Shown: piece by piece, positions 36,905 through 48,243 of the stretch | Numbering within the stretch: the stretch's first letter is position 1 | Layout of the letters: every line of letters begins with the position of its first letter | Assembly: GCA_017163975.1 (NCBI GenBank) | Contig: JAFFSR010000307.1 | Coordinates: 922,001 to 986,000 of the forward strand | DNA from: Anastatus disparis | Lineage: Eukaryota > Arthropoda > Insecta > Hymenoptera > Eupelmidae | Length of the DNA: 64,000 bases | Direction: 5' to 3' | The notes under the pieces: model-generated | The model's database searches: none | What the model was told of the DNA's origin: nothing | What the model saw: the letters and a program-made list of their open reading frames with translations, nothing else | Program-made: the position numbers and the translations under genes

Positions 36905-36959
36905 AGTGAGAGAGTACATACATATAGAGACCTTATATAAATATAAGTATACTACATAG
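35411..36959. other. AT-rich stretch without a convincing gene
   Basis: The first 150 bases may still belong to the virus-derived block: a plus-strand frame near 35490-35570 reads VDMQGFKQLDGDYGILK, the look of the start of an exonuclease-like protein. After about 35600 I see only AT-rich sequence and, at 36863-36900, a TA microsatellite. Short ORFs here are not supported. Confidence 0.45.
36863..36900. repeat. (TA)n microsatellite
   Basis: Uninterrupted TA dinucleotides just left of the gypsy LTR. Confidence 0.95.
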
Positions 36960-37525
36960 ACATGCACGTCTACAGCGTACATCTCTTTAAGCGAAGAGAA
37001 AGAAGTGGCAATATCCCATTCTTTACGCTCTCCCCATCTCTCTCTGTTATATCTTGCCTCTCTCTTTGTTCTGTGCGCGAAAAGATAGCGCGCCATCATT
37101 TCCAATTCGCTCTCACGATGTACTAATCTTGTTGTCTCTTTTCTTCTCCCCATCTTCGTTCTTTCTCTCTTTCTACCTCTTCTTCATAGCATATCGACTT
37201 CTAGCGCACGTACGGTTGTTGCTATGTATTGGTAGTAGCTGTGCTCTTTACATATGGTCTACGCTAGTAGCACTGGCGCTCACACACGTCGTCTACGAAT
37301 GTGTGAGTAATGACTGCCGCGCGCTTCTGCTAGCATCGTTGCTCTCCTCGTGTACCGGTAAAACAAACAATAAAGAAAGAAATTCCCTTCAATTAATTAC
37401 TTATTCTTCTAATTAAATATATGCGCCCGTGTCGGTGAATGCATCGCTAGTGTGTCTGTGTGTGCGTGAATGATTCGTTGAATTTTTGAATTAAAAAAAA
37501 ATTTATTAGGACGTACCACGTCACA
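36960..37525 (-). mobile_element. 3' LTR of the gypsy element (at least 566 bp)
   Basis: On the minus strand it begins TGTGACGTGGTACGTCC directly after a purine tract AAGGGAAGAGAGAT (37526-37540), the polypurine tract position of a Ty3/gypsy element. The same sequence recurs at 59999-60563 with moderate divergence. That comparison fixes the right edge, but the left edge of the LTR could lie further left than the shared part. Confidence 0.7.
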
Positions 37526-37883
37526 ATCTCTCTTCCCTTAAGCTGGACATTCGCCAGAGTGGACTGCTTACAACATGTTCTGCGCACTGTACTACACACC
37601 AACGACTCTCGCCACCAAGTCGCTCACAAGATATACATTTCATATAATCAATTTACTCACAATTAATACACTTTTACTATCACCATTACTATTCCCAGAA
37701 ATTACACACTCTTAAGTCTTGATTCATGCTCTGTGTTTAATTCGTATTTAGTTTTACGCTTTTAGGTTAGGTTAGTATCAGTTGAAGGGATTAAGATGAC
37801 TTTTCGGATATAACTTCAAACAACACATTTATCAATTTATTATATAGAGAAAAAAATAATGTATAACAGGGGTCAGTATTAAA

Positions 37884-39031
37884 TTAGGGTTCAGGATTAG
37901 GGTTCCCTGTCAGGTTTTCAGTTCTAGGGAATATATATCTTTTGAGTTCCGAAACGTGTACCTTCGCATTGCGATTACCGCCCTCTGTTTCAACTACGTA
38001 TACTAACGGTGATTTGACTTCTAAATTCCTAAACGGTCCGTCGTATTTAGGTGCGAGTTTCGCGGAGAACCGGTTAGCTGCGTTCGAAAGCGGGTGTAAA
38101 CATCTCATGACTATATCCCCTATGTCAAACCTAATATCTTTTCTTCCTTTATTATACTCTCTTGCTTGTTTTTCCCTCGCTTTTTCGATATGTTTTATGA
38201 CTAAATCCCTTAATGCGTCTAACCTTTTTACTCTATCTACCCAGTCTTTAGGGTTTATTCTGATTATTAGTTTGGTTTGTTCCACTTCTCTTCGTAAGCT
38301 TTTTACAGGCATTAGGTGTCTCCCATAATTCAAAAATGCTGAAGAGCTCTTGAGTGTCGATCGCGACGCTGTGTTCACTACGTGTATAAATTCGTGGGAA
38401 TGCTGGTCCCAATTCCTATGATCCTCTTTTACAAAGGTCGCTATCATGGTCTTCAAGGTCCTATTCGCACGTTCCACTGAGTTAGCCTGTGATATGGCGG
38501 TGTTGTGACACTAGATACTCCGTATTCCTGCAGTACTTGGTATAGGTGTTTATTGTCAAACTCCTTTCCATTATCCGTCAATAAATACTTGGGAGTCTCC
38601 CATCTGAATAGTATCAGCTCTTCGAAGGCATTCGCCACTGCTTTTACATCAGCATTTCTTAGAGGCTTCAACTTGATTTATTTGGTAAAAAGATTTTGAA
38701 AGACCAGCAGATATTTATTTTGACTTTTATTAGGAGGAAACTCCATCATATCAGCTGATACTACCAGCCATAGTCTCTCAACGACACGGTTTTCCATTAA
38801 TCCTTGAGGTCCAGTTTGCTTGGTCTTGTATCGCTGACAGTTATCGCACTCCTTCATAAATAGAGTGGTGTCATAGTATACTCCTGGCCAATAATACTCT
38901 CTGACAACTTTATCATAGGTCTTTTCTAGTCCCAGATGCCCTGAGGAAGGATGATAATGTGCATTTTGCAGTATTCTCTCTCGGTGTTCTGCTGGCACTA
39001 CGAGTCGCCATCCTTTTTCTCCATAGGTCAC
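37884..39031 (-). pseudogene. Gypsy integrase
   Basis: Zinc-binding HHCC region: HPSSGHLGLEKTYDK followed by CDNCQRYK (about 38920-38800). The core has SADMMEF and LLTDNGKEF with the first two acidic residues. The third catalytic residue, Glu in VERANRTLK (about 38475), falls in a different frame from the second, with a frameshift near 38480. Another break near 38675 separates the core from the zinc region. The C-terminal part reads KLAPKYDGPFRNLEV, the GPY/F module, and continues to a stop near 37884. Confidence 0.85.
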
Positions 39032-39100
39032 TGGGTCGAGTAATGGTTTTTTTCTAAACCTGTATAGTAATCCATCTTCTAATTTCCATCTGGGGTATTT

Positions 39101-40544
39101 CTATGAGTAAGCTTCTATTTCTTTGACTCGCTCAATATATTTTTCGTCTTTTATTTCTTCGAAAGCGCATACATGTTCCTCTTTTTCTTGACCTTCGTAC
39201 ATTCTCGAGAGAGCGTCAAGCACGTTATGTAACGCTCCACGTCGGTGTACGATCTTGAATGACCACTGCTGCATTTTTAGTGCCCATCTTGCTAACCGTT
39301 CGCTTGGGTCTTTTAGCTTCTGTAGCCACTTCAACACACTTGATAATCTTGAAAGTATAACCTTCAAGATGAGGTCTCAATTTTTCAATCACCCATATTA
39401 CAGCTAGTAACTCTTTCTCTGTGGTCGTATGGTTCCTCTCTGCTGCTGTTAGTGCTCTGCTCATGTAAGCAATTAGATGCTCACGGTCTCCGTGCTTTTA
39501 AGTCAGTATTACTGCAATTGCGAAGTCGCTGGCATCACATTGTACAGTGAATGATTTGTTAAAGTCAGGTCTGGCAAGTACGGGAGCAGTTGTTAGGGCT
39601 CTTTTCAGGTCCTCGAACGCCTTCTGTTGCTATTCTCCCCAGCTCCATTCTCTGCTTTTCCTTAACATCTTCACTAGTGGAACTTTTTCCTTTGAGTCAT
39701 GTTCAATAAACCTTGAATACCATCCTACCATTTCAAAAAATCTCCTTAGTTGCTTTACAGTCCTGGGAGCTAGGTAATTGACGACTGGCGCTACCTTGTC
39801 TGAATCCGGTCTTAGTCCCTCACTGTCCAATATAAATTTAAGGTAAGTGATCTGTGAGCAGCAAATTTCACACTTTTTCTTGTTCATAGTCAATCCAGCA
39901 TTTATAAGTCTCCGTAATACTGTTTCTATCTATTTTATATGATCATCGAAGTTCTCAGTGGTAATAATGATATCGTCGAGATAACCAAACATGTGAGGTT
40001 CACATTCAGATCCGAAGAGGGCGTCGATGAGCCTTTAGAAGGTTATTGATGCGTTAGTCAATATGGAGGGTATTTTCTTGAATTGCCGGAGACCTGAGCC
40101 AGGTACTGAAAAGATAGTATTCTTTCTACTATTCTCCTCTATGGGAATTTGGAAGTATGCTTGCTTCAGGTCTGTATTGATTAGATACCGGGCTTTTCGT
40201 AGCTTGTCCAGGATTAAGTCCATATTAAGTATTGAATAAGCGTCCTTCTTAGTAACCTTGTTCAATTCTCTATAATCGACACAGAATCGGTACTCCCCGT
40301 CAGGTTTCCTAAGAATCACTAGTGGACTGCTCCATTCACTTGCTGATCTTTCAATTACATTGTTTCGCGACATCGTTTCTATTTCTCTATGAGCGATTTG
40401 CAACATCATCTGCGACATCCTTCTAGGTCTCTGTTTTATTGGTGCTGCTCCCATTATATTTATGTGATGCTGCGACAAATTAGTTGTACCTGGTACGTCT
40501 GTTGGTCGAAGTATAGTTTTATTTACTAAGTCTTCGATTTTCAC
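39101..40544 (-). pseudogene. Gypsy reverse transcriptase and RNase H
   Basis: RT motifs are visible: SEWSSPLVILRKPDGEYRFC, DYRELNKVTKKDAY, LINTDLKQAYFQIP (catalytic Asp), and GYLDDIII in a shifted frame at 39972-39983. Connection residues FFEMVGWYSRFI appear near 39730. RNase H shows SRALTAAERNHTTTEKELLAVIW (about 39460), and in another frame ALSRM at its end (about 39200). Frameshifts near 40035, 39900, 39550 and 39360 inactivate it. The usual Gly-Leu-Thr-Asn-Ala-Pro stretch has decayed to SILTNASITF. Confidence 0.87.
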
Positions 40545-40628
40545 TCGTTGCTCATCATCTAACTCTACGATTCCAGCACACTCTCTAAAAACAAGGGTTT
40601 GGGTATGGTCACCGTTATTAAATTCTTT

Positions 40629-40910
40629 TCATTCGCCATCTCTTATTCTCCATAAATTTTCACTAAACCTCGTTTCTATTTCCCATAGTCGACAGAAATC
40701 TATTCCTAAAATGACGTCATAGTCTAAGGCAGAAAAAGCTTTTATTTCTAGTTGTCTCACACATTCATCTACATCCAAGTCTACTGGTAATTTTTCAATT
40801 ATTTGAGCAGATCCTCCTATGACGCTTCTGATCACTGTAGTATCAATCTATCTTAGAATTCCTGGGCTACTCTTGGTCCTACTAACGACACCATTGCTCC
40901 AGTATCAAAA
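40629..40910 (-). pseudogene. Gypsy aspartic protease
   Basis: The active-site motif FFDTGAMVSLVG lies at about 40909-40880 with DTGA at 40906-40895. After a break it continues with DVILGIDFCRLWEIE, the second conserved strand of retropepsins. It would have cut the gag-pol polyprotein. A stop near 40848 breaks the frame. Confidence 0.8.
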
Positions 40911-41099
40911 AAGGCCTGGTATTGTCTCTTACGGAGCACTACATCCAGGAAATTCCTATTTTCATTGCACATGCCTGCTACAGCGTCGTCATCGTATTCA
41001 GGTTCAGATCTGTTTTCGGTCGTCGCAGATGGGTATTTCTCCTCCCCTCGACTAGACTTACTGTCTTCTGCTCGAGTCTTGGTTGTTGATATAGATGGG

Positions 41100-43511
41100 T
41101 GCTTTTCTTCCTCTTGATCTCATAATTTCAACACTTTGTTTAATTCTGCTAACTTTTTATATCCTCCTTTCTCTTTGTTATCAGACTCTTCATTCAGTTG
41201 TAATGCTTCTTGCTCTAACAATTCTAGTTTTTTCTTTCTCTCTTGCAAGTGCTCCATGGTCCTCAGAATCCCTTCTCCAGAGTATTTCTCTGCAAACTCG
41301 AGTGGAGAGAGTATCTTCATGGGCTCATATCTCTTTGTTTACTTTTACATTCTCTAAGGCGGGAGTCTCCGTCTTTTTGTTTGGAATAAAGTACTCTTTT
41401 TAGCTGCTCTTCATCTAGTTTTTCTCAGTCGGTGGCCAAGTCGGTAGCATTAGAGGATTTTGCATCAGAGGAGGGGGGGTTATGCTGGGTTCTGCCCCCC
41501 CTCCCCCGTTGCTCCGTTTTCCTGTGATGGTTGTAGGTTTGCTGTCCTTTGTTGATCGGGTCTTCGTGCCTATTGACTTAGTTTGGGGTCCAACTCGCGT
41601 TTCGTGGTGTGTAATTTTGGTTAGGTTTGTTTGCTGGGGTTGACTGGGTAAGGCCAACATTCATAAAATGATCCATTCCTTCACATGAGCGACAGATTCC
41701 GCGTGGACAGTCTTTTGCTCTATGTCCAACTACCTGACAAGTGTAACACGCTGAACAAAGCGGTTGACCTCCAGCTGCTCCGTTAGCTCCATTAGCTACA
41801 TTTGCTGGATGTTGATACCTCCTGCTTAAGTCATACTGCGGTTCAGCTAGTACATTCCACCAGTTAACCGGCGGTATTACATTTGGCGGCCATGTTGCCA
41901 TAGGAATCTGCTCGGGTATCGCCGCTGGTGTACTTGGTATTACCGTGTTCGTGGCCTCTGGTGGAGGATCAGCGTTAGCGTAGGTCTGTTTTACTTCTTG
42001 TACCTCTGCAATCTTAGGTTCTTGTTGTTTATTAGATTTCTTCCGTCAGCGTTGTTGTTGTTCGTTGGGTTGGTTTTGTAATCTCTTCTGGTTCGCTCTT
42101 ACTCTCGCTGTTGATCTCTTCAAATTCCTTTACATTGGCAACTCAAGGTTCCTCTGTCTTCTTAGGAACTTCAAACGCTGCACCTTGGATTAATATCTTC
42201 TAGCGTGGTGGTGGGGGTCGATATCTATTATCGAGGTCCTTTTGTTTTTCTCAACGTCGACCTAACCTCCTGAGATCTTCGTAGGTGTCTACTTGTCTAC
42301 CTGCCATAAACTTGCGATATTCTCGTAGTAGATTCCTATACGCCGTATCTACCTGGGTTCTCATTGACAGTGGATTTTTTAAGTATCCTTTGATACACCT
42401 GAAACAGGATATAAAGTGGGCTATACTTTCTCATTTAGTTTGAGTTCGTCTTTTTAGCTCATCAAGAAGGTCAAATCGCTTGACATCGCCAACATATTGA
42501 TGTCTGAAGGCTCTCTTAAAGCTCTTCCAGTCATATACTCCTAAATACACGGTTCTATACCAGATACTTGCTGTACCTGTGAATACGCAGGGTATCGACC
42601 TTAGCAGATCTCCATCCGGAACACCAATATTTCTACGACAGTTGCTCAACTTGGCGTGAAACTCCTCCTTGTTCAGGAATTCCTAAACTTGCTTGGTCGA
42701 AGAAAGCGACATAATTGTCATCTATGTTCTCCTCATCCTCGGTTTTCTCGTCTTCTTGAGGATATAGGTCATTTAAGTCTATTAACTCCTCTATTAGAGC
42801 TTTCCGGGGATTCTGCGGGACTATTGGCGGTGGTGGTTGATTCTGTATAACTGAGGTAGGTGCTGGCGTTTCTGATTCCTAAGTATTCGTACTGTTCAAC
42901 GTCCATCGTGGGATTCGTGTATTCCTGGAGTCCCATCCTACTGAACCTTAGATGGACGTCATGTCATGGAAGTAGCCTATAGGTGCATGGTTAGACACGG
43001 TGATATACCTGGCGGCCATCCCAGTTGCTGCCATAGCTGCTCTTGCTCTGGCTACCGTCTGTTGCGATGCATTATCAAAAGTACCAACAATGGTGGTTGT
43101 AGAAGTTGTGGAAGTGGCAGTCGTAACTACTACCATATAGGCGGGAGTTTGCACCACACTGGTCATCGCCGACGGGGCATTCGATCCTGCTATCACAGCT
43201 GTGGATGCTTCTAACCTCTTTCCACTTTGGTCGGTCTTCTTTGATCCTTGCTTGCTGGACCGGGTCCCCTAACGACCTCCCAGAGTAGCTTCTGGATCTT
43301 CTTCGTCTTCTGGCAATGCCATTAAGAGGTTACTAGACGTTGCTGAAATGTGGCTCTGTCTTTCGTCGACTGCTGGATTCCACGGTACTCTCCTGCTTGG
43401 TTCTATTTGACGGGTGCTAACTCTGATCAATCTGCTACGTAGAACTGGTAACGTTCCCGTGGTGATATAGTCCATACCATCCAGTCGTTGTATCACGTGC
43501 CACGGTTCCAT
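41100..43511 (-). pseudogene. Gypsy gag
   Basis: Begins MEPWHVIQRLDG at an ATG at 43511. An in-frame stop at 43269-43271 follows GGR, with protein-like sequence (Ser/Thr/Ala-rich) going on in the same frame. A capsid-like segment with SIPCVFTGTASIWY and DWKSFKRAFRHQY lies at 42649-42431. A CCHC knuckle, CYTCQVVGHRAKDC (C-X2-C-X4-H-X4-C), lies near 41735. The C-terminal part near 41300-41120 is a charged, coiled-coil-like stretch (EHLQERKKKLELLEQEAL). At least four frame breaks. Confidence 0.78.
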
Positions 43512-43807
43512 CCATTTTTACGGTTTCTATCAGAGTTGGATTAAACTGGTCCAGTGGGTTGGTTGTCCACAAGCCTCTTTAGCTTCTTGTCGGTTGTATA
43601 ATTTCTGCGATGTCTCTTGAATAAATCTTTTCAATTTATAGTAATTAATCTTCCTAAATAAAAAAGAAATTCACGAATTCGTCTCTCTCGAGTCTTCAAA
43701 CAGAGATTACTCAATGTTAGGTACATATCTAAGGGTTTTCGTTAATTTGAGCTTAGGGCTACCACTGTGCCTAGGGTACTTTTGGAAATAGGGGCAATGA
43801 GACGAAA

Positions 43808-43809
<2 letters not shown>

Positions 43810-43852
<43 letters not shown>
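43810..43852. repeat. (TA)n microsatellite
   Basis: Uninterrupted TA dinucleotides; a second short TA patch follows at 43881-43894, next to the MITE. Confidence 0.95.
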
Positions 43853-43857
<5 letters not shown>

Positions 43858-43894
43858 TATATATATCTACTTATTTCTGATCTATATATATATA

Positions 43895-44168
43895 CGGAGA
43901 AACTTTTTGAGGCGAGAGACCTTTGTTAATGGAGCGATTCGATGAGGCGTCTCGTCTTCGTATTAAGGTCTGAGACCTTTATTTTGAAGACTGAAGGCAT
44001 AAAGCCGGGAAAAACCGAATCCACTTATACATCAGCCGAACGTAATAAACGTACGGCCTCGGTGACAAAGGTCTCAGACCTTTATGCTCAAGACGGGACG
44101 ACTCATTTACTTTAAAGAGGCGCCCGGCCCTACACTACAGAGGTCTCTCGCCCCAAAAAGTTTCTCGG
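43895..44168. mobile_element. TA-flanked MITE (274 bp)
   Basis: Termini CGGAGAAACTTTTTGAGGCG and, mirrored, CGCCCCAAAAAGTTTCTCGG are flanked by TA on both sides. Internally GGTCTGAGACCTTTAT and AAAGGTCTCAGACCTTTATG form further inverted matches. No ORF. It lies inside a TA-rich patch. Confidence 0.85.
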
Positions 44169-44214
44169 TATATATATATATATCTATATATATATAGTCG
44201 CAAGACAAGATTCA

Positions 44215-44590
44215 ACCGACCCCCCCCCCCCCTCAGCCCCCCTCAAATGTCTGTCGGCATAGCCCCCCCTCAAATTACGTTGTAATTCCTCTTATAAATG
44301 GCTTTTCCAAAATTAACGTAACTTAGGCCCCCCTCAGCCCCCCCTCGCTCCCCCTCAATTTTTGTAGTTCCCTATCAGCCCCTCCTCAAATGTCTGTCGG
44401 CATAGCCCCCCCTCAAATTACGTTGTAATTTCTCTTACAAATACCTATTCCAAGATTAACGTAACTTAGGCCTCCCCTAAGCCCCCTCACCCTTCTTAAT
44501 TTTTGTAGCCCCCCCTCAGCCCCCCTTCAATTTGCTTCCCCCTCTCCCTCACTTTTTATAGCCCCCCCTCATTATGCCCTCCTCCCCAAT
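44215..44590. repeat. C-rich tandem repeat, 143 bp period
   Basis: Runs of CCCCCCTC separated by short words. Two copies of a unit with TGTCTGTCGGCATAGCC and AAATTACGTTGTAATT are offset by 143 bp (GTCGG at 44253 and 44396), and a third diverged unit follows. All C runs are on the plus strand, so the minus strand carries many G5-G7 runs. Very unlike its AT-rich surroundings. Confidence 0.85.
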
Positions 44591-44897
44591 ATAATATTAT
44601 GATTAAGTAATTAGTAATAAAAAAATATTCTTATTATTAATAATATTCTATTATTATAATAACAATTATAAGTAATTTAATATTATTATAATTAGTAATA
44701 TTTTATTATTATGGTTGTAACTGTAACTATTTAATCATATAAAGTTTTTTCGTATTCTAATATTGAATTTCAAAAATGAAAAAAAAAATATTATTAATAT
44801 TCTATTAATATAATTGCAAACATAATTAATTGATAATACAAAGCTTCCTCTCTGCATTTTTTTATTCAGATAAATAAAGCTTACAAATTCATCTTTA

Positions 44898-45288
44898 TGA
44901 GGACGCTGTATCTCTCTATCCTTTTCTAATTAAAAAATGTAAATTTTTGGGAAAACTAGTTATTATTGATAGAAATTAAGAGTTTTCCGCTACTTGTTTA
45001 GTAAAAATTAATATTTTCTCTGATGAGGACCAACTAATTTTGTTGCTTTTTTTTCAAGTAAAGTTTGACATACTTAAATAACGTATTCTCTAGCCTTACT
45101 TAGGATTTTGTAAGTATGTCAAACTTTACTTGAAAAAAAAGCAACAAAATTAATTGGTCCTCATCAGAGAAAATATTACTTTTTACTAAACAAGTAGCGG
45201 ACAACCTTTAATTTCTATCAATAATCACTAGATTTTCAAAAAACTTACATTTTTCAATTAGAAAAGGATAGAGAGATACAGCGTCCCC
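44898..45288. mobile_element. Foldback MITE in satellite (about 390 bp)
   Basis: GAGGACGCTGTATCTCTCTA at 44898 mirrors ATAGAGAGATACAGCGTCCCC ending near 45288. The symmetry goes on through CTGATGAGGACCAA, TTTTTTTCAAGTAAAGTTTG and ACATACTTA towards a centre near 45090. It interrupts the TTGTCGCTAAAA satellite, fragments of which lie on both sides. Confidence 0.8.
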
Positions 45289-47515
45289 TTATTGTCGCTA
45301 AAAAAGCTTACAAATTTATTATTGTCGCTGAAACGATTGTTGGTTATCGCTGAATGAATTTTATACAAGTATATAAATTTATTGTTTATTGTCGCTAAAA
45401 AAAGCTTACAAATTTATTTTTTATAATAATTAAAAGAAACTTATAAATTTATATCTCATTCTCATTGAAAAAAGCGTACAAATTTATTGTTTACTGTCGT
45501 TAAAAATGATTACAAATTCATTTATTATTGTCACTAAAGCAATTGTTTGTTGTCGCTAAAAAAATTTCAAACAAGTATATAAATTTATTGTTTAATGTCG
45601 CTAAAAAAAGGTTACAAATTTATTTGTCATAATCGCTAAAAGAAGCTTACAAATTTATATCTCATTGTTGTTGAAAAAAGCGTATAGATTTATTGTTTAT
45701 TGTCGCTAAAAAAGATTACGAATTCATTTATTATTGTCGCTGAAGCGTACAGATTTATTGTTTGTTGTCACTAAAAAAATTTCATATAAGCATACAAATT
45801 TATTGCTTGTTGTCGCTAAAAGAAGCTTACAAATTCATCTTTATTGTCGCTAAAAAAGCTTACAAATTTATTATGGTCGCAAAAGCAATTCTTTGTTGTC
45901 GCTAAAAAAACTTTATACAAACATATAAATTTATTGTTTATTGTCGTTAAAAAAAGCTTACAAATTTATTTTTTATAATTACTAAAAGAAACTTATAAAT
46001 TTATATCTCATTGTCGTTAAAAAAAGCGTACAAATTTATTGTTTACTGTCGTTAAAAAAGATTACAAATTCATTTATTATTGTCGCTGAAGCGTACAGAT
46101 ATATTGTTTGTTGTTACTAAAAAAACCTCATATAAGCATACAAATTTATTGTTTGTTGTCGCTAAAAGAAGCTAACAAATTTATTTTTCATAATCGCTAA
46201 AACAAACATAAATTTATATCTTATTGTTGTTGAAAAAAGCGTATAAATTTATTGTTTACTGTCGCTAAAAAAGATTATAAATTCATTTATTTTTGTTGTT
46301 GAAGCGTACAGATCTATTGTTTGTTGTCACTAAAAAAATTTATATAAGCATACAAATTTATTGCTTGTTGTCGCTAAAAGAAGCTTACAAATTCATCTTT
46401 ATTGTCGCTAAAAAAGCTTACAAATTTATTTGTCATAATCGCTAAAAGAAACTTATAAATTTATATCTCATTGTTGTTGAAAAAAGCGTATAGATTTATC
46501 GTTTATTGTCGCTAAAAAAGATTACAAATTCATTTATTATTGTCGCTGAAGCGTACAGATTTATTGTTTGTTGTCACTAAAAAAATTTCATATAAGCATA
46601 CAAATTTATTGCTTGTTGTCGCTAAAAGAAGCTTACAAATTCATCTTTATTGTCGCTAAAAAAGCTTACAAATTTATTATGGTCGCAAAAGCGATTCTTT
46701 GTTGTCGCTAAAAAAACTTTATACAAACATATAAATTTATTGTTTATTGTCGTTAAAAAAAGCTTACAAATTTATTTTTTATAATCACTAAAAGAAACTT
46801 ATAAATTTATATCTCATTGTCGTTAAAAAAAGCGTACAAATTTATTGTTTACTGTCGTTAAAAAAGATTACAAATTCATTTATTATTGTCGCTGAAGCGT
46901 ACAGATCTATTGTTTGTTGTTACTAAAAAAACCTCATATAAGCATACAAATTTATTGTTTGTTGTCGCTAAAAGAAGCTTACAAATTTATTTTTCATAAT
47001 CGTTAAAACAAACATAAATTTATATCTTATTGTTGTTGAAAAAAGCGTATAAATTTATTGTTTACTGTCGCTAAAAAAGATTATAAATTCATTTATTTTT
47101 GTTGTTGAAGCGTACAGATCTATTGTTTGTTGTCACTAAAAAAATTTAATATAAGCATACAAATTTATTAGTTGTCGTTAAAAGAAGTTTACAAATTTAT
47201 TTTTATTGTCACTAAAAAAAAATTATAAAAGCATACAAACTTATTATTTGTTGTCGCTAAAAGAAGCTTACAAAATCATTTTTACTGTCGATAAAAAAAG
47301 GTTACATATTTATTCTTCATAATTGCTAAAAGAAACTGATAAATTTATATTTTATTGTCGCTGCAAAGAGCGTACAAATTTATTGTTTAGTGTCGTTAAA
47401 AAATATGTATATCTGTTCTTACTATTTTTAAAAATAGTTTACAAATTTATTTTTATTGTCGTTGAAAAAAGCATACAGATTTATATTATTTTAAAAATTT
47501 TAGTATTTTTTTTTT
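45289..47515 (+). repeat. TTGTCGCTAAAA satellite, left array
   Basis: Monomers of about 35-45 bp of the type TTATTGTCGCTAAAAAAGC followed by TTACAAATTTATT. Higher-order copies are clear: the segment with TTATGGTCGCAAAAGC and CTTTGTTGTCGCTAAAAAAAC occurs near 45876 and again near 46678, about 805 bp apart. A short piece is also present at about 44865-44897, left of the inserted MITE. Confidence 0.9.
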
Positions 47516-47698
47516 ATTTTTGCTAAAATTAATTTTATAAACTACCTTTAAACTATCATTGAAAAAAATTTATAAATTCATAAAAATAAAATATATTGAC
47601 ATTAACAAAATATGAAAAATTATTATTGTTATTACATGTAAATATTTTGATTTTTATTTTTTGAAACATTTTAAAGGTTTATATAAATAATTATCATT

Positions 47699-48139
47699 TT
47701 AAAAATATAATTCATAGATTATATTACTTAATATTAATAAATTTTCATAATAATTTTCATCATTTTTAATACCTTCTATGTCGAAATCGACATTATTTAT
47801 TAGATATTGAAAAATTTCTTGAACCTGAAATTGAAAACATTCAGGAACATCTTTCCATTCTTTATTATAATGTATATAATATTTCATATCAAATTTTTGT
47901 ATTAATTTAGACCACTCAGATAATTTTTGTTCTTTTACATATTGATAATAATTTTCTTCATCTTCTACTTCTTGAAGATATTCTATTTCTTCATATTCAT
48001 TAATTTCAGCATTTAAGTTAGACAATTCTTCTAATTCTTCGTTAGATACGGGTTCAATATACATATTATTAATTGGATCCCATTCCATAATTTGCCAATT
48101 TGCGTTATTATCAATATTTAATTGTTCATTGTTTTCCAT
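47699..48139 (-). CDS. Acidic 146-residue protein, unknown
   Basis: Clean ORF from an ATG at 48139, whose upstream sequence ends TATTAGATAAAC, to a stop at 47699. It is rich in Glu, Asp, Asn and Tyr (EELEELSNLNAEINEYEEIE near residues 34-53) and has no signal peptide, membrane segment or motif I know. It lies about 100 bp downstream of the helicase remnant on the same strand. It may be a downstream gene of the same mobile element. High Asn/Glu/Ile use follows the local AT content, so the ORF could survive partly by composition, but 146 codons is long for chance here. Confidence 0.5.
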   Translation of the reverse strand: MENNEQLNIDNNANWQIMEWDPINNMYIEPVSNEELEELSNLNAEINEYEEIEYLQEVEDEENYYQYVKEQKLSEWSKLIQKFDMKYYIHYNKEWKDVPECFQFQVQEIFQYLINNVDFDIEGIKNDENYYENLLILSNIIYELYF

Positions 48140-48243
48140 GTTTATCTAATATATAAATTTATTTTATATTAATTAATTGATAATTCATTTTATGTTTATT
48201 TTCTTATAAACTGTATTTATTTTTACAATATTTTTAAATTTAA

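Larger units (their letters stand above)
36960..43600 (-). mobile_element. Decayed Ty3/gypsy retrotransposon
   Basis: On the minus strand the order is gag (43511-41100), protease (about 40910-40629), RT (40544-39630), RNase H (39464-39101), integrase (39031-37884), polypurine tract and 3' LTR. Protease-RT-RNaseH-integrase order is diagnostic of Ty3/gypsy. No third ORF (env) is present between integrase and LTR. No 5' LTR like the 3' LTR is visible to the right of 43511 before the TA microsatellite at 43810, so the element is cut at its 5' end. Every domain has stops or frameshifts. Confidence 0.88.

Noticed and set aside
36621..37416. Overlapping ORFs on both strands around the TA microsatellite and LTR
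   Set aside because: They overlap in several frames and include the YIYIYI translation of the TA repeat. The LTR part recurs at 59926-60455 with the same kind of shadow ORFs.
37760..37910. TTAGG and TTAGGG words (possible telomere repeats)
   Set aside because: Only two or three separated copies within the gypsy 3' region; no array.
38505..43214. Plus-strand ORFs of 60-130 codons within the gypsy element
   Set aside because: They are antisense shadows of gag and pol, which carry recognisable motifs on the minus strand.
44215..44590. CRISPR-like array
   Set aside because: Period and words are irregular, there are no unique spacers, and the sequence is a eukaryotic C-rich tandem repeat.
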